DNA from: Zizania palustris
Taxonomy: Eukaryota > Streptophyta > Magnoliopsida > Poales > Poaceae
Length of the DNA stretch: 64,000 bases
Assembly (NCBI GenBank): GCA_019279435.1
Contig: JAAALK010000286.1
Span: 50,540,289 to 50,604,288, forward strand
Direction: 5' to 3'
Numbering within the stretch: position 1 is the first letter of the stretch; every line of letters starts with the position of its first letter. Shown piece by piece: positions 21,101 to 31,417 of the stretch. The position numbers and the translations under genes are program-made. The notes beneath the pieces are model-generated. The model was not told where the DNA came from. It made no database searches and saw nothing but the letters and a program-made list of their open reading frames with translations.

Positions 21101-21835
21101 AGCTGTACCCTCGCCGAGATGGCCCCGGAGTTGACTTCGACCCGCGTCTCTCTCCGGAACCAGATGTGGCGCGGTATTCCAGCCAGGCCGGAGGTGAGTC
21201 CTACGCGAACGTAGAACCACCGACTCACCCACTTCGAGTACCACCTTTCGTTGGTGGCCTTCGCTGGGAAGGAGTCCGCGTACCTCCTCCGGAGCTGGAA
21301 GTTGATGCTCCCGAAGGCCAGCACCCGGCCGTCCTTTTTCTTCGGTTGGCAGAGGGCTTCGTGCATCTCAGCGAAGACCTTCGCCCTCCCTTCGCAGCCT
21401 TCGGCGCGCATGGCCCACTCGAAGATGGCGAGGCGGGCCACGGCGTTAGGGGACAGCTGCGGGAGCTCCAGATAGAACGCCTCCAGGACCCCAGCAAGAA
21501 GCTCTGAGGCAGGGAACCCCAGGCCCGCGTCAAAGAAGGCTTCGAAAGACGACGACCTCGCCTTCCCGCGGCCGCGGGGCCGTCTCCCGCCCCGGCCTCC
21601 TCGCCGGCGTCTCTGGGCCGAGGCGGTTCCTGGTCGCCTGCTCGATCGAGGCTTCAGTGCACGCAGACGCCCCGAGCTCCAGCGTCTGCTCTCGGAATCG
21701 CTCGGAAGCGGGGCGGAGCTCGCGCGCGCCGCGCACCTCTGGCGTGTCGGTCGCCGCCGCCGCCGCCGCGGCCGCCATCTGGCGTTGCAAGAAACGCGGG
21801 TCCATCGCCATTGCAGGAACCGGCTTCCTCGACAT
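18140..21835 (-). CDS. Antisense five-exon gene of the Tat element (putative gypsy-type transposon domain, coiled coil)
   Basis: The exons, read on the minus strand, are 21835-20952, 20878-20126, 20054-19681, 19616-18687 and 18592-18140. The introns of 73, 71, 64 and 94 bp all have GT-AG ends. Exon lengths and phases join in one frame if a single extra T at about 21546-21549 is ignored. The product is then about 1,130 aa. Exon 1 holds the conserved block usually named 'putative gypsy type transposon domain' (FDAGLGFPASELLAG, AIFEWAMRAEGCEGRAKVF, then RWFYVRVG). Exon 2 is Ser/Pro-rich with a basic patch RSKKKR. Exon 4 is a strong heptad coiled coil (repeats of RAAEAEVLRAR type). Exon 5 has KKEEERRKRKE. 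Antisense ORFs are known in Tat elements; their function is not established. The extra T would truncate the protein near residue 100 unless it is a sequencing error. Confidence 0.75.
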
Positions 21836-22401
21836 TCTTAGAGAGCAGATGGAAGGAGTGTAGGGCTCAGAGGGCGAGTGGGCAATGGATCAAGCAGTCG
21901 CGGTTGACGCGTGAGGGTGAAGGAAGAAGAGGCCGTGAAGGGCGAGTATATATATATCTTTCGGAAAGGCCGGCGGTTCGACTCCCGTTTCGGTTAGCGT
22001 GTGAACGTGGCGGTTTACGCGGCGCCACATTTAAAACCGGTTGGCGCATCGGGGCGCGGGGGCGATCTCCCGGCGATCCGTCTCTTCGGTGCCGCCGGCA
22101 CGCGTATTAATTGCTCTTGGCGGCGCTCGCTCGGCCCCTCGGGGTTGGAGCCCCCGGAGTCAAGATGCGCCAGCCTCCGGTCAGCTCGGTCAACCCCCCT
22201 CGGTGTCTTGGAAGCGGCCGGAAGCCCGAGGCAGGGCTTAATTCCCTGGTCTCTCGACTCCCCGTCTCAGTGCACTCCAGCGCCCCGGTGGATGCGGCGC
22301 CCCAAAGTGAGGTACGCACTCGCGTGAATTGGTGGGATTATCTTGTGCGCTTCCACCCCCTCCTATTGCAGGACTACGAGCGGGAAGAAGCGAGGGGCTA
22401 C

Positions 22402-23056
22402 TGTTGGGGGAGATAATCCCTGGAGTCGGCGGGGTGGGCCCCCAGCCGGAGGGCCCAGGCTTGATGACGGAGGTCACCGTCCGGAGGAGCGTGGCCGGAG
22501 GCCACCTTCCGGAGGAACGTGGCCGGAGGCCGCCCTCCGGAGGAGCGTGGCCGGAGGTCACCTTCCGGAGGAGCGTGGCCGGAGGCCGCCTTCCGGAGGA
22601 GCGTGGCCGGAGGTCACCTTCCGGAGGAGCAAAGCCGGAGGTCGCCCTTCGGCGTAGGACACGGGAGCTCGTCCTCCGGAGGCTGAAGGCCCGGGGCTCT
22701 CGGCTGACCCGGCGAGACGGGCCTGAAGAGAGTCGTGGCGGAAAAAGGACCAGGCGGTCGTGCGAAAGGACAGGATCGCGATCTTCTGAGCCGTGTCGGG
22801 CGGCGCAGGAAGCATCCGACACGGCCGATACGCTGTCAGAGTCGAATCTTCTTGTCTGTACTATGTATCTCTTTGTCTGTACTACCGGTCAGGGTTGGTC
22901 GGGTGGCCGGTGGCAGCCCGGAGGCGCTTAGTCCTCTGGGCGGGACGCCCTATAAATACCCCTCACTACAGTTGTAACAGGCAAGCTGACCAAGGCATTG
23001 AATACACTACTCTTGTTTTCCACTAAAACCTGCTGGTTCGATCCGTCGTCCCAACA
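22402..23056 (+). repeat. 3' LTR of the Tat element with six 28-bp units
   Basis: It copies the 5' LTR, minus two 28-bp minisatellite units, and its TATA box lies at about 22943-22956. It is preceded by a purine-rich primer tract (gcgggaagaagcgagggg). It ends CCCAACA and is followed by the CCACC duplication and then resumed CYP79 coding sequence. Confidence 0.93.
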
Positions 23057-23061
23057 CCACC

Positions 23062-23463
23062 ATCGCCGGCTACCGCGTGCCCAAGGGCAGCCACGTCATC
23101 CTCAGCCGCACCGGGCTAGGCCGCAACCCGAGGGTCTGGGACGAGCCGCTCCTCTTCCGGCCAGAGCGACACATGGCAGCGGAGGAGGGCGCCGACGTGG
23201 TGCTCACCGAGAACGATCTCCGGTTCATCTCCTTCAGCACCGGCCGCCGTGGCTGCATCGCGGCGACGCTCGGGACAGCGATGAGCGTGATGCTCTTCGG
23301 GCGGTTGCTGCAGGGGTTCACCTGGAGCAAGCCGGCCGGCGTGGCGGCCATCGATCTGAGCGAATCGACGCATGACACCTTCATGGCGAAGCCGTTGGTG
23401 CTGCACGCTCACCCACGCCTGCCATTGCACCTATACCCGACTCCGTCTGCCATCATGACCTGA
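23062..23463 (+). pseudogene. CYP79 pseudogene, exon 2 downstream part with heme-binding loop
   Basis: After the target duplication the reading frame resumes exactly where it was cut (IAGYRVPKGSHVILSRTGLG). It includes the meander RPERH and the heme ligand loop FSTGRRGCIAA, then runs to HLYPTPSAIMT and TGA at 23461-23463. There are no frameshifts in these 134 codons. The good conservation suggests that disablement was recent. Confidence 0.93.
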
Positions 23464-24584
23464 TACATACATTTTTCACATCTACTACGTACCGACGGCG
23501 CCATTGCATGCATGCGTGTATCTACTACGACACATCATATGCCAATAACGAGCTACACTTTACTACTACTGTCTTGAGAGTAGCTCTATCAGAGCATCCA
23601 CTAGCTCTGTATTTTTTCCCGCGCTTAATTTGCTTATGTGCACGTGCATCCTCAAGTGCTTGTTGTAGCACAAAGATTGGATTATTATTAGTTTTCATTA
23701 ATAATGATATACTATATCTCTTTGGTTCATTTCATTTTGATGCATGGAAGCCTACATTATATATATCCATTATGGACTCTACCGATGAAATCACTAGCAC
23801 AAAAAACCAAATCAATAATACTGGTTATAAACTTTGTATAAGTATTAGTGATACGGCGCGGCCTAATATTCTCGTTAAGTTTGATGTAGATGGATGATAA
23901 CTTGTGAGACGCTGATAATTATCTGGCCATTTTGTTGCTACTGACGCAACAAATCTCAACCAAATTGATATTCGCAAAACACCACACACGTATGCACGTA
24001 GCTGCCGACCACAAAGTGGTCTTGCAATCCACTAATTCTCAATGGAACAGTAGATAACACTTGAATTCTCTAGTAGCAAACACACAAGATCAAAACAAAG
24101 TGGTCGAAATAAAATTCTTGATCGAAACAAAGAGAAATTCATAGTAAAAAGAAGAAGGCGGAATAACCATTCTATCTGAGTTCAATCTAATCTGAAAATA
24201 ATCAACCAAGTCTAACTAGGACCGGTCACCTCTATATATAGGGGTAGGGGGTGCGGCAAGGTCTAGAGATAAAGGGGTGCGGCCAAATGAAGGAGGCATG
24301 TGCCAATAAAAGAACTAAAAGAGTCATTTTCTAATTGAAATTTAACTATATACAAACCAACCCAAGAATTGGGTTCGGCCAGAATTATGGGTTTGTAAAC
24401 CCAACTCTCAATACGCACACATTGAAGGCATTCCATTATATTTGATCTTGCCGCACGTTTCCTCTTTCTCCTTGTGCAATACTTATGTTTCTTCAAACTT
24501 GATCATACACAAATACATAGACTTAGGCAGTATAAAATTCTCATCAATAATTATATCAGATTTATCTAAGAGTAAGTTCACATG
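23464..24584. other. 3' flank of CYP79 and AT-rich intergenic DNA
   Basis: This holds the presumed 3' UTR of the P450 gene, with no single clear polyadenylation signal. From about 23,930 the sequence may include a decayed LTR of the chromovirus remnant that follows (a TATA-like ctatatatagggg at about 24231-24243). I cannot define LTR ends and see no gene. Confidence 0.5.
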
Positions 24585-25839
24585 TTAATCAAGTAACTTT
24601 GCATGTGCTCTTGTGATTTGTCCAATTCTGATTTCTATAGATTTATCTTGTGCAGCAACATCATTGGGAGAGAATGTGATGTCCTCGTCATCCTCCCCCC
24701 TTGAAAAAGGTGTCGACCTCGACGCATCAAGGTCAGCTCCACTATAGGACATCAGATCAACAAGCTTGAATGTATTACTCACACCAAACTCTGTTGAAGG
24801 AAGATCAATCATGCATGCATTATCATGACAATTAGTACTGAAAATTAACTTAGTCCCTAACTTTTTCCAAAGTGCCTTCCAAAAATAACTCATAAACTTC
24901 AAGTCATGATCAGACACAATCGTCCTCGGGACACCATGTAAGCACATAATGTCCTCGAAAAACAGATTAGCAATATGCGACACATCATCACTTTTGTGGC
25001 AGGCAATAAAGTGTGCCATTTTAGAAAAACGATCCACTACCACAAAAATTGAATCATGTCCACTCCTGATCTTAGGTAATCCTAATACAAAATCTATACT
25101 GATATCTTCCTATGGTGTAGTAGGAGCGGTGGGAGGAGTATACAAACCACGATGTTGTAGCTTGGACATTGCTTTGTTACAAGTGATAGATTGCTTTACA
25201 AGTCTAGCCACATCACGCCACATTTCCAGCCAATAGAAATGGTCAGCGAGCATGCATAAACTTTTCTCACATCTAAAGTGGCCCATAAAACTACCAACGT
25301 GGGATTCCTATAATAGTAGCAAACGTACCAACAATTTTAGAACACATAATTTGTTAGCACAAAACAAATAATCGTCATGGATATGGTATTTTTTCTATGC
25401 TTTCAAATCAGAACCCAATTTATATGGGGGCTAAAAAACCAAGATCAGTAGCATATAATTTGTGCAAACTCTCTAAACTAGAAGCTTGAGCAGTCATTGT
25501 ATTTCTTGCAAAAGTTCCCGACTCGCCCGCAGAAGAAACACCAGTGGTGATGCCGAAGGTAGGCGCCCCACTAGTTGGTCTAGATGAAAATTGGCATCTA
25601 GTTGCAATAGAACGAGAAGCAACCTTGATATCTTCGGCAATCTAAAGTTCAGCCTCACATGTTTGGTGTAACAAACTTGTTATGTCAAGAAATCTGTGAT
25701 ACCGAACAATGCACTTGATGTTGTATGTTAACCTAGAAAGAAAATGTGTCTTAAATTGGTCCATTTGGTCGGTGTTGACCTCCCTGGCTACCTGCTTCCC
25801 CTTTCTGTCTACAACATTGCTAGGACCATCCCTTGACAT
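24585..25839 (-). pseudogene. Decayed Ty3/gypsy chromovirus remnant (gag and integrase pieces)
   Basis: On the minus strand, 25839-25642 reads like a gag C-terminal segment (KTHFLSRLTYNIKCIVRYH, then CEAEL). After a Ser/Thr-rich link, 25250-24585 gives the integrase ([27 protein letters not shown], then [15 protein letters not shown] and [14 protein letters not shown]). The protease, RT and RNase H that should lie between gag and integrase are absent. At least one nonsense codon is visible (TAG at 25110-25112, where relatives have Trp), and the integrase ends in unrelated sequence. A degenerate primer-like 'tggtgtcatgaa' lies near 26,065 on the minus strand. Confidence 0.75.
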
Positions 25840-27055
25840 TATAAGAAACTATGATAAGAATATAAACAAAACGTGTGTATATGTAGTAATGTCGGTTCTT
25901 TATATATATCACTATTGTCATTGTCCTTTACTTTGATGGTCGTTGGGTTTGCTCATCACCAAAGTTAGTGTAGAATTTGGCCATAACAGTCAATGGAGCC
26001 TATCTCATAGTTAATACCAACTAGTCCCCTTGTGTTAGGCCGCATCTTCTACTAAATTCATGACACCATTTGTGAAGGCATATCCTATCATCGCCCGCAC
26101 AGCTCACAACCTCAACCTCAGTGGTGCACTCATCTCTTGTCATTATTTGGAGGGTATCGCTAGCACGAATGTTATTGATATCACAAAATCTTTTTATTAA
26201 ATACTACAACAGTAAGGTAATGTCACTTTAGTTTGTTAACACAATAAACAATACATGCAATGTACAAAAATCTATAAACCTGGTGACGCCCGCCGTTAAC
26301 TAGATAATTGATCTTTATTAAGCAACTATCGGGAACATAGGTTGATACATGTAGATCACTTGGAATGTTTGTCATATCCCTAATTCACAAATTCGATAAA
26401 CAAACGGGTAGGGACTGGCCGGGAAGCTCACCACTCGTTTCAAAATTCAAACACAAGAATTTTTCCTAAATCCCGTGGCATACAGAATATAGTTGTCGAA
26501 GTTTCACAAAATCCTGGTAAAAATTCTGCTTTTTCAAACGGACACAGACGGTCGTTTTATCGTCAAGCGAACGCAGCGGCGACGAACGAAAAGAACGCTT
26601 TTTTCTTCTTCCTGATGTATACTCGCAGTGTTTGGCAGAATGCATGGCACTATTATATTTTCTTAGGCTGGTAGATGAATTATGGCCCTTGGTAGTGACT
26701 ATTCAGCGATTTTAAAGAGAATATCTGGAGTACATATCAAATATATAAAAATAACAGTGATTCATGATAGAATTCAGGTAAATTTATTTTCAACGTGAGA
26801 GAATCGTGTGAAATATTGTTTCAAACGAGAATTAGGCTAAGAAAATTGAAAATATATAATACATACAATATATTTTATAATTTATATAATTTTTTATTTT
26901 TCATATTATTTTAGATCATACAAGATAAGCTATCAATATATAATACAACTAAATATAGAAGTATAACTATCACTTTAGACCACTGTTAAATCTAAACTAA
27001 CACAGAATCACTTTTAAAAGAATTAATAATCAGAGACTAGAATTATATCAATCGC
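25840..27055. other. AT-rich intergenic stretch without recognisable gene
   Basis: No coding signal or terminal repeat is clear. The left part may be the 5' end and LTR of the chromovirus remnant. The right part (26,640-27,055) is AT-rich with short poly-A/T runs. Confidence 0.5.
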
Positions 27056-27057
27056 AC

Positions 27058-27372
27058 TAAGGGGATGTTTGCAATTGGTTATAGGGACAGACTTTGTTAC
27101 GTCAGATGTTTAGATACTATTTTGAATATTAAATGTATATTATTTACAATCTAATGAGCCTAATTACGTCATTATTTGATAATGTGACGCTACATTAAAT
27201 ATTTGCTAATTATGAATTAATTAGACTTATTAAATTCATCTCAGGAATAATCTTCCAATTCTGTAATTATTTTTATAATTAATTCATATTTAATTTTACA
27301 AATTAATATCCAAACATTCGACGTAACACGTACTAAACAGGTTAAATTTTAGTCTACGGAATTAAATGCCCT
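27058..27372. mobile_element. MITE, same family as 62390-62742
   Basis: It shares 'atgtttagatactatttt', 'taatgagcctaattacgtc', 'aatatttgctaattatga' and 'gtaattatttttataatta' with the element at 62390-62742, diverging by substitutions and small indels. Imperfect terminal inverted repeats start ggggatgtttgcaattgg and end in the complementary sense with ctaaacag and taaatgcccta. It is non-coding. Confidence 0.65.
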
Positions 27373-27684
27373 AAGTGAGACCCTATTTGAAATTTTTTAT
27401 AACAGTAACGGCTAGACAGTTGGTCCCATTAAAAGCAACTGTGGAACGTGAACCGGGCTGGGTACCAAAAGTCCGAAAAGATGTGGCAGAAATAAAAAGG
27501 GAAAAAATAACTGTGGAAAGTCAGTCACCTTGACGCATACAGCGTATTGACTGCAAACAAGGAAAAAAAAAAGTAGGCGTGTACAACTTGTGGTTGGGCA
27601 CATCATACTTCCTAGGAGGAGAAAAAAAAACCAAACTTGGTCGGTTCAGGTATGTGTCACGTGGTGTACGCAGTGGTTTGAGAG

Positions 27685-27686
27685 AG

Positions 27687-27747
<61 letters not shown>
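27685..27747. repeat. (TA)n microsatellite
   Basis: About 30 uninterrupted TA units form this tract. Related TA runs occur at about 27896-27933 and 28022-28040, within and beside the neighbouring foldback. Confidence 0.95.
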
Positions 27748-27756
<9 letters not shown>

Positions 27757-27767
27757 CCACACACGGT

Positions 27768-27893
27768 AGCGCTATTCTACACCGACTATTTTCAGTAGTG
27801 GATTTTCTCGGTAGAATAACAATTGAGTACTACTTTTTTCTCAGTAGTAGATTTCTCGGTAGAATAGTTATGCTACACCCGTGGTGTAGGATA

Positions 27894-27938
<45 letters not shown>

Positions 27939-28199
27939 GGGGGTCGGGATTGGGTGGAGCGTAGGGATACACTGGATGAGATAAACACGGTTGGATTGAT
28001 TAGTGTAGAATAGTGTTACCGTATATATATATATATATATAAATGCTATCCTACACCACGGGTGTGGAATAACTATTCTACCGAGAAATCTACTACTGAG
28101 AAAAAAGTAGTACTCAATTGTTATTCTACTGAAAAAATCTACTACTAAAAGTAGTTGGTGCAGAATAGTTATTCTACACACGTGATGTAGAATAACGCT
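27768..28199. repeat. Foldback element with arms of 125-155 bp and a TA-rich loop
   Basis: The left arm (27768-27893) and right arm (28044-28199) are reverse complements over most of their length. The left contains 'tctcggtagaataacaattg' and the right 'caattgttattctactgaaa'; the inner ends are 'cacccgtggtgtaggatagc' and 'gctatcctacaccacgggtg'. The loop of about 150 bp begins with a TA run. Transcription would give a long hairpin RNA. It is likely a MITE or foldback transposon of unknown superfamily. Confidence 0.8.
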
Positions 28200-28477
28200 C
28201 CTATATATGTGTGGGTGGACAGTGTCATACTTAATACGGAAGTATCTCGTTTGTTTGAGTGGTAAGTAGGTCATTTCTAGTTAGTGTACAGGTTGTCCGA
28301 ACCAGCCACGTGGCACGGTCTAGATCAGGCAGAAGATAATATGGTCTGGTTTGTCACAAGTTAGTCATTAGGCATAGCTTGGTAAAAATCTGTTCCGTGC
28401 CAACCAACGTAAACTTGCTCTGATTCATAAAAGAAAATTGTTTCAAGACTGTATTAAGAGTTGTCCAAGCTAAGACC

Positions 28478-28818
28478 ATGTTTGTTTGGCACTTTTAGGC
28501 CAGAACTAAACTTTAGTCCTCTTCTATTTACTTAACTAAATTTTAGTCTCACACTCTTTTGGTTCTAGGGACTAAAAATCATTAAAACAGCTGAACAAAT
28601 ATAAAATTACCTCTAATAAATGCTTGTTGTTGCCATTTTTCCTACATCGAGGAGCATTAATGAGGGGCATACCATGTCAATAGTCTTCTTTAATCTGTTT
28701 TTGCAACTTCATAGTGACTAAAGGGTTAAAGTTTAGTCTCTTTTATTCACCGTGTTTGGCATTTAGGGACTAAACTTTAGTCCCTAAAGTTTAGCAAGGT
28801 GGAACCAAACGGATCATA
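28478..28818. mobile_element. MITE with 'gggactaaactttagtccc' ends
   Basis: The left end is accatgtttgtttggcac followed by aactaaactttagtcct. The right end is ggactaaactttagtccc then ggtggaaccaaacgg, giving imperfect terminal inverted repeats. It is non-coding and of a common grass type (hAT- or PIF-like). I could not fix the target duplication. Confidence 0.6.
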
Positions 28819-29040
28819 AAACAAGTCATTTTGTATTTTTATTGTGTATTTTGGATAACTATACCTCTGATGTATTACTACTTATTTCTCGTTTCTCGTG
28901 CTATCTTTACTCTCGCGTTATATTTAATAGGAGCAAACATAAAAAAATAAACACAAGGGGCGATTGATTGCCTATATGGGTCTAGCCTGGCTCTTATCAG
29001 TGAGCTAGGTTCAACTCATACATGCTCAATATATACAATA

Positions 29041-29453
29041 CTAGTCAAAGGCCTGTGCTTTGCAACAGAATCTTATTTTATAATAGGTTTTTTATTTCAG
29101 CGCAAAATACATAAATTAAAAGACTGAAATATAAATACAATTTTCTTTTTCTGGTTTTTATTTTCTTTTTTATTCTTTTTTCTTTTTTTCTTTTTTTTCT
29201 TTTCCTCTTTTCTTCTTTCTTTCTCACGCAATGAATCCTGCTCGCATGCATGCACAAGGCGGTTGCACAGGGGGCGGGCACGGTTGAGCGCACGTCGCGC
29301 TTTGACGGGGGTTGCACCGGTTTTTTTAGGGCGGTTGCACCGGTTTTTTTAGGGTATAAGTTTTGATTGGTTTTTTATGGGAAGTGAGAGGCGCGCTGCA
29401 CGGGGAGGAGGCTGCGGACGGACGAGTAAGTCGCCGCTTTATAATAGTAGAGA
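29041..29453 (-). mobile_element. Non-autonomous Helitron (413 bp)
   Basis: On the minus strand it begins TCTCTACTATTATAAAG at 29453 and ends CTAG at 29041. A small hairpin (ctgttgcaaagcacag) lies about 10 bp before the end. The flanking bases are A on the 5' side and T on the 3' side, as Helitron insertion between A and T requires. There is no coding capacity; the interior is an oligopurine run plus GC-rich sequence. Confidence 0.78.
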
Positions 29454-30057
29454 TATGTTTGGTTGGTTGTTGATCTACACCTGTTTAACCTAGCAAGGTG
29501 AGATGGTGTTTGGTTCCTCGCATCCAGATACATTGCGTGAGATAAAAATTAATAAATAATGAGTTATCATGATATTTATTATGTATAATTATTTTGTTAT
29601 AATTGTTAATCCATATAATATATAATAGTACTTAATATTATTTAAAATATATTATTATCATTTAATGTGTATTAATTGTGTACTAACAATATCATTAGTT
29701 ACTTTATTGCTTGCATCAGAAATAAATTTGAAATCCATTTATGTAGAACCAGGCTGAGGATCAGCTTTTGCACCTAGTGAGCCAGGTTGAGCGACTCATG
29801 CAGGCAACCAAACAAATAAATTTTGCATCATGTGAGTCTAGTTGAACCTTATACAGACAACCAAATGCCTCCTAATTAATTATCTGAAATAATGTCGGTT
29901 TTTTTAACAGGAGGAGTACCAAGGTGGAAGTCTAGGGGGCTAACGTCGTGCCATATGTTGGCCTAGCCTTAGAGTAGTTTTAGCATAAACCACGGTCTTT
30001 GACAAAAGTTCAATCATCAAAAATTTTAAAAACGGTAGTGAAAGAAAACATAGTCTC
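29454..30057. other. AT-rich intergenic stretch
   Basis: No gene or clear repeat end is visible. Fragments such as 'gagccaggttgagcgactc' suggest an old MITE between about 29,460 and 29,870 whose ends ('tttggttggttg' and 'aaccaaatgcc') are roughly inverted. Confidence 0.4.
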
Positions 30058-30596
30058 ATGGTCTATTTGGTGCTGCTTTTAAAATATATTTTTATTGTGA
30101 AAAGCAGAAGCTAAATTAAACGGGTTTACCAAATATGCTTCTCCCACGAAAAGCATATTTTTTTCTAGTACAAATTTGAAATCAAGACTCTCCTTTTCTG
30201 CTTTTATTTTTCTGTTTTTTTTTGCTTTTTACTACAAATTGGATAACATGAATTCAATGTGTTTTAATTGATCTAACATTATCATGGTTTGTATTATATT
30301 GTATAATTTCATGAGATAGCTACGTGGTTGCCAGTTACTTTATGTGATGAACTATAAACTTTTTTATTTATCTAATATATTTTTCAGTTATTTAGTTGCA
30401 TCAACGTTGATTGTTTCCTATTTATATATACATATGAAATATTATAATAATAAAAATTATGTCAGTTATAAAAACAATCAGCTCACAACAGTTTTAATTA
30501 AACGACTTTCTGCTTTTCCACGATAAATTTTTCACAGTAGGCAGATCGTAACAGTTTTTTTTACCGTTTATATTAAAATCAAACGCACCCTTAAAA
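30058..30596. mobile_element. Probable MITE
   Basis: The left end tggtctatttggtgctgc and right end atcaaacgcaccctta are imperfect inverted ends. 'aaagcag' and 'ctgcttttccac' recur inverted inside. It is non-coding, with no target duplication identified. Confidence 0.4.
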
Positions 30597-31139
30597 AAAG
30601 AAAATAAAAGTTAAATGAACAACATAAGGAAAATATAGCAGCCCACGGCTTACAGGGTTCGAGCAGCACGGCTAGTCGTGCCGGACGAACACATGCTATT
30701 ACTAGGTCGTGACGATCCTCCTAGATTGATGTGCTGTGGTGGTACTGGTTACTGGTACCGTCCAGGAAAAAAATTCTAGACTGTCCTACAAAATGGAGCA
30801 TACCCTGTGAATTTATTTGAGCCGTTCAGGCGAAGAAGACCAACGGCGTCTGCTAATAAGCGACCAGCTAGCTGCGTACGCCGTCGGCTGTCGGTGCAAT
30901 AATTGTTGCGACTACAACTTTTACCGTCCCATCGTTTGCCGTTTGACTTCCGAATTGCGTGCGTCCAAGTTTTCCGAGCCGATACGAAGCAGCGTATGTA
31001 TGTTCTGATATCGCACGTGACATCTCAAACATCGGATCATGTAACTTCACATACATTGCTTTTGGGTCCGGGTGAAAATAGATAGGATTACGATTCTGTT
31101 GATAGTAAAAAATGACATTAATGGTTAAGATTGTCAAAA
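30597..31139. other. Intergenic stretch without recognised gene
   Basis: Mixed composition, with small frames of 60-63 codons that resemble no known protein. I see nothing to annotate here. Confidence 0.5.
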
Positions 31140-31141
31140 TA

Positions 31142-31381
31142 CTCCCTCCGGTGTACAAATAATAGTCGTTTTGGTTTTTATTGAGAGTGTACAAATATTA
31201 GTCATCCCGTCAATCGAAACATTGCTGCCAAATAGGATGTGTCCATCGGGAGTTGAACTTGGGTAGCATCACTAAAATCTAGGCTCCATAACCAATTGAG
31301 ACAACCCTTGTAACTTTATTTAATATCACCTTGATATGTGTAATTTTATCTAAACGACTAATATTTGTACACCGGAGGGAG
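31142..31381. mobile_element. Stowaway-like MITE (Tc1/mariner), 240 bp
   Basis: Terminal inverted repeats are CTCCCTCCGGTGTACAAATA at the left and the complementary tatttgtacaccggagggag at the right, flanked by TA target duplications (31140-31141, 31382-31383). Size and ends are typical of grass Stowaway elements. Confidence 0.92.
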
Positions 31382-31417
31382 TATCAATTTTGATAATTTG
31401 GGCTGAAAATACACATG

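Larger units (their letters stand above)
12852..23056 (+). mobile_element. Ty3/gypsy Tat-lineage LTR element, deleted for PR/RT, inserted in CYP79 exon 2
   Basis: The element is 10,205 bp with LTRs of 711 bp (12852-13562) and 655 bp (22402-23056), TGTTGGGG...CCCAACA ends, and a perfect 5-bp target duplication CCACC (12847-12851 and 23057-23061). It holds a tRNA-Asp-like primer site, gag, an RNase H plus integrase frame, a 36-bp repeat array, an antisense spliced gene, and a purine-rich tract ending gaggggctac before the 3' LTR. The second RNase H domain and the antisense gene mark the Tat (RIRE2/Grande/Cinful-like) lineage. Protease and the RT fingers and palm are missing, so it must borrow enzymes from a relative. 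It lies in the same direction as the host gene. Confidence 0.95.
11457..23463 (+). pseudogene. CYP79-type cytochrome P450 (CYP79A1-like), disrupted by TAG and gypsy insertion
   Basis: Exon 1 is 11457-12536, intron 12537-12602 (GT-AG, phase 0), exon 2 is 12603-12851 plus 23062-23463. Ignoring the insert, the gene had 576 codons before its stop, close to the usual size of about 540-560. CYP79 enzymes sit in the ER membrane and N-hydroxylate an amino acid twice to give an aldoxime. In sorghum CYP79A1 acts on tyrosine for dhurrin. Visible features are the N-terminal anchor (about 24-46), proline hinge LPPGPVSWP (83-91), [10 protein letters not shown] in the I-helix, EAFR (ExxR, 422-425), RPERH, and the heme loop FSTGRRGC (Cys508). 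Two lesions occur: TAG at codon 412 (12756-12758, where relatives have lysine) and a 10.2-kb Tat element with CCACC duplicated. The substrate cannot be told from sequence. Resemblance to CYP79A1 is by recognition, not alignment. Confidence 0.93.
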
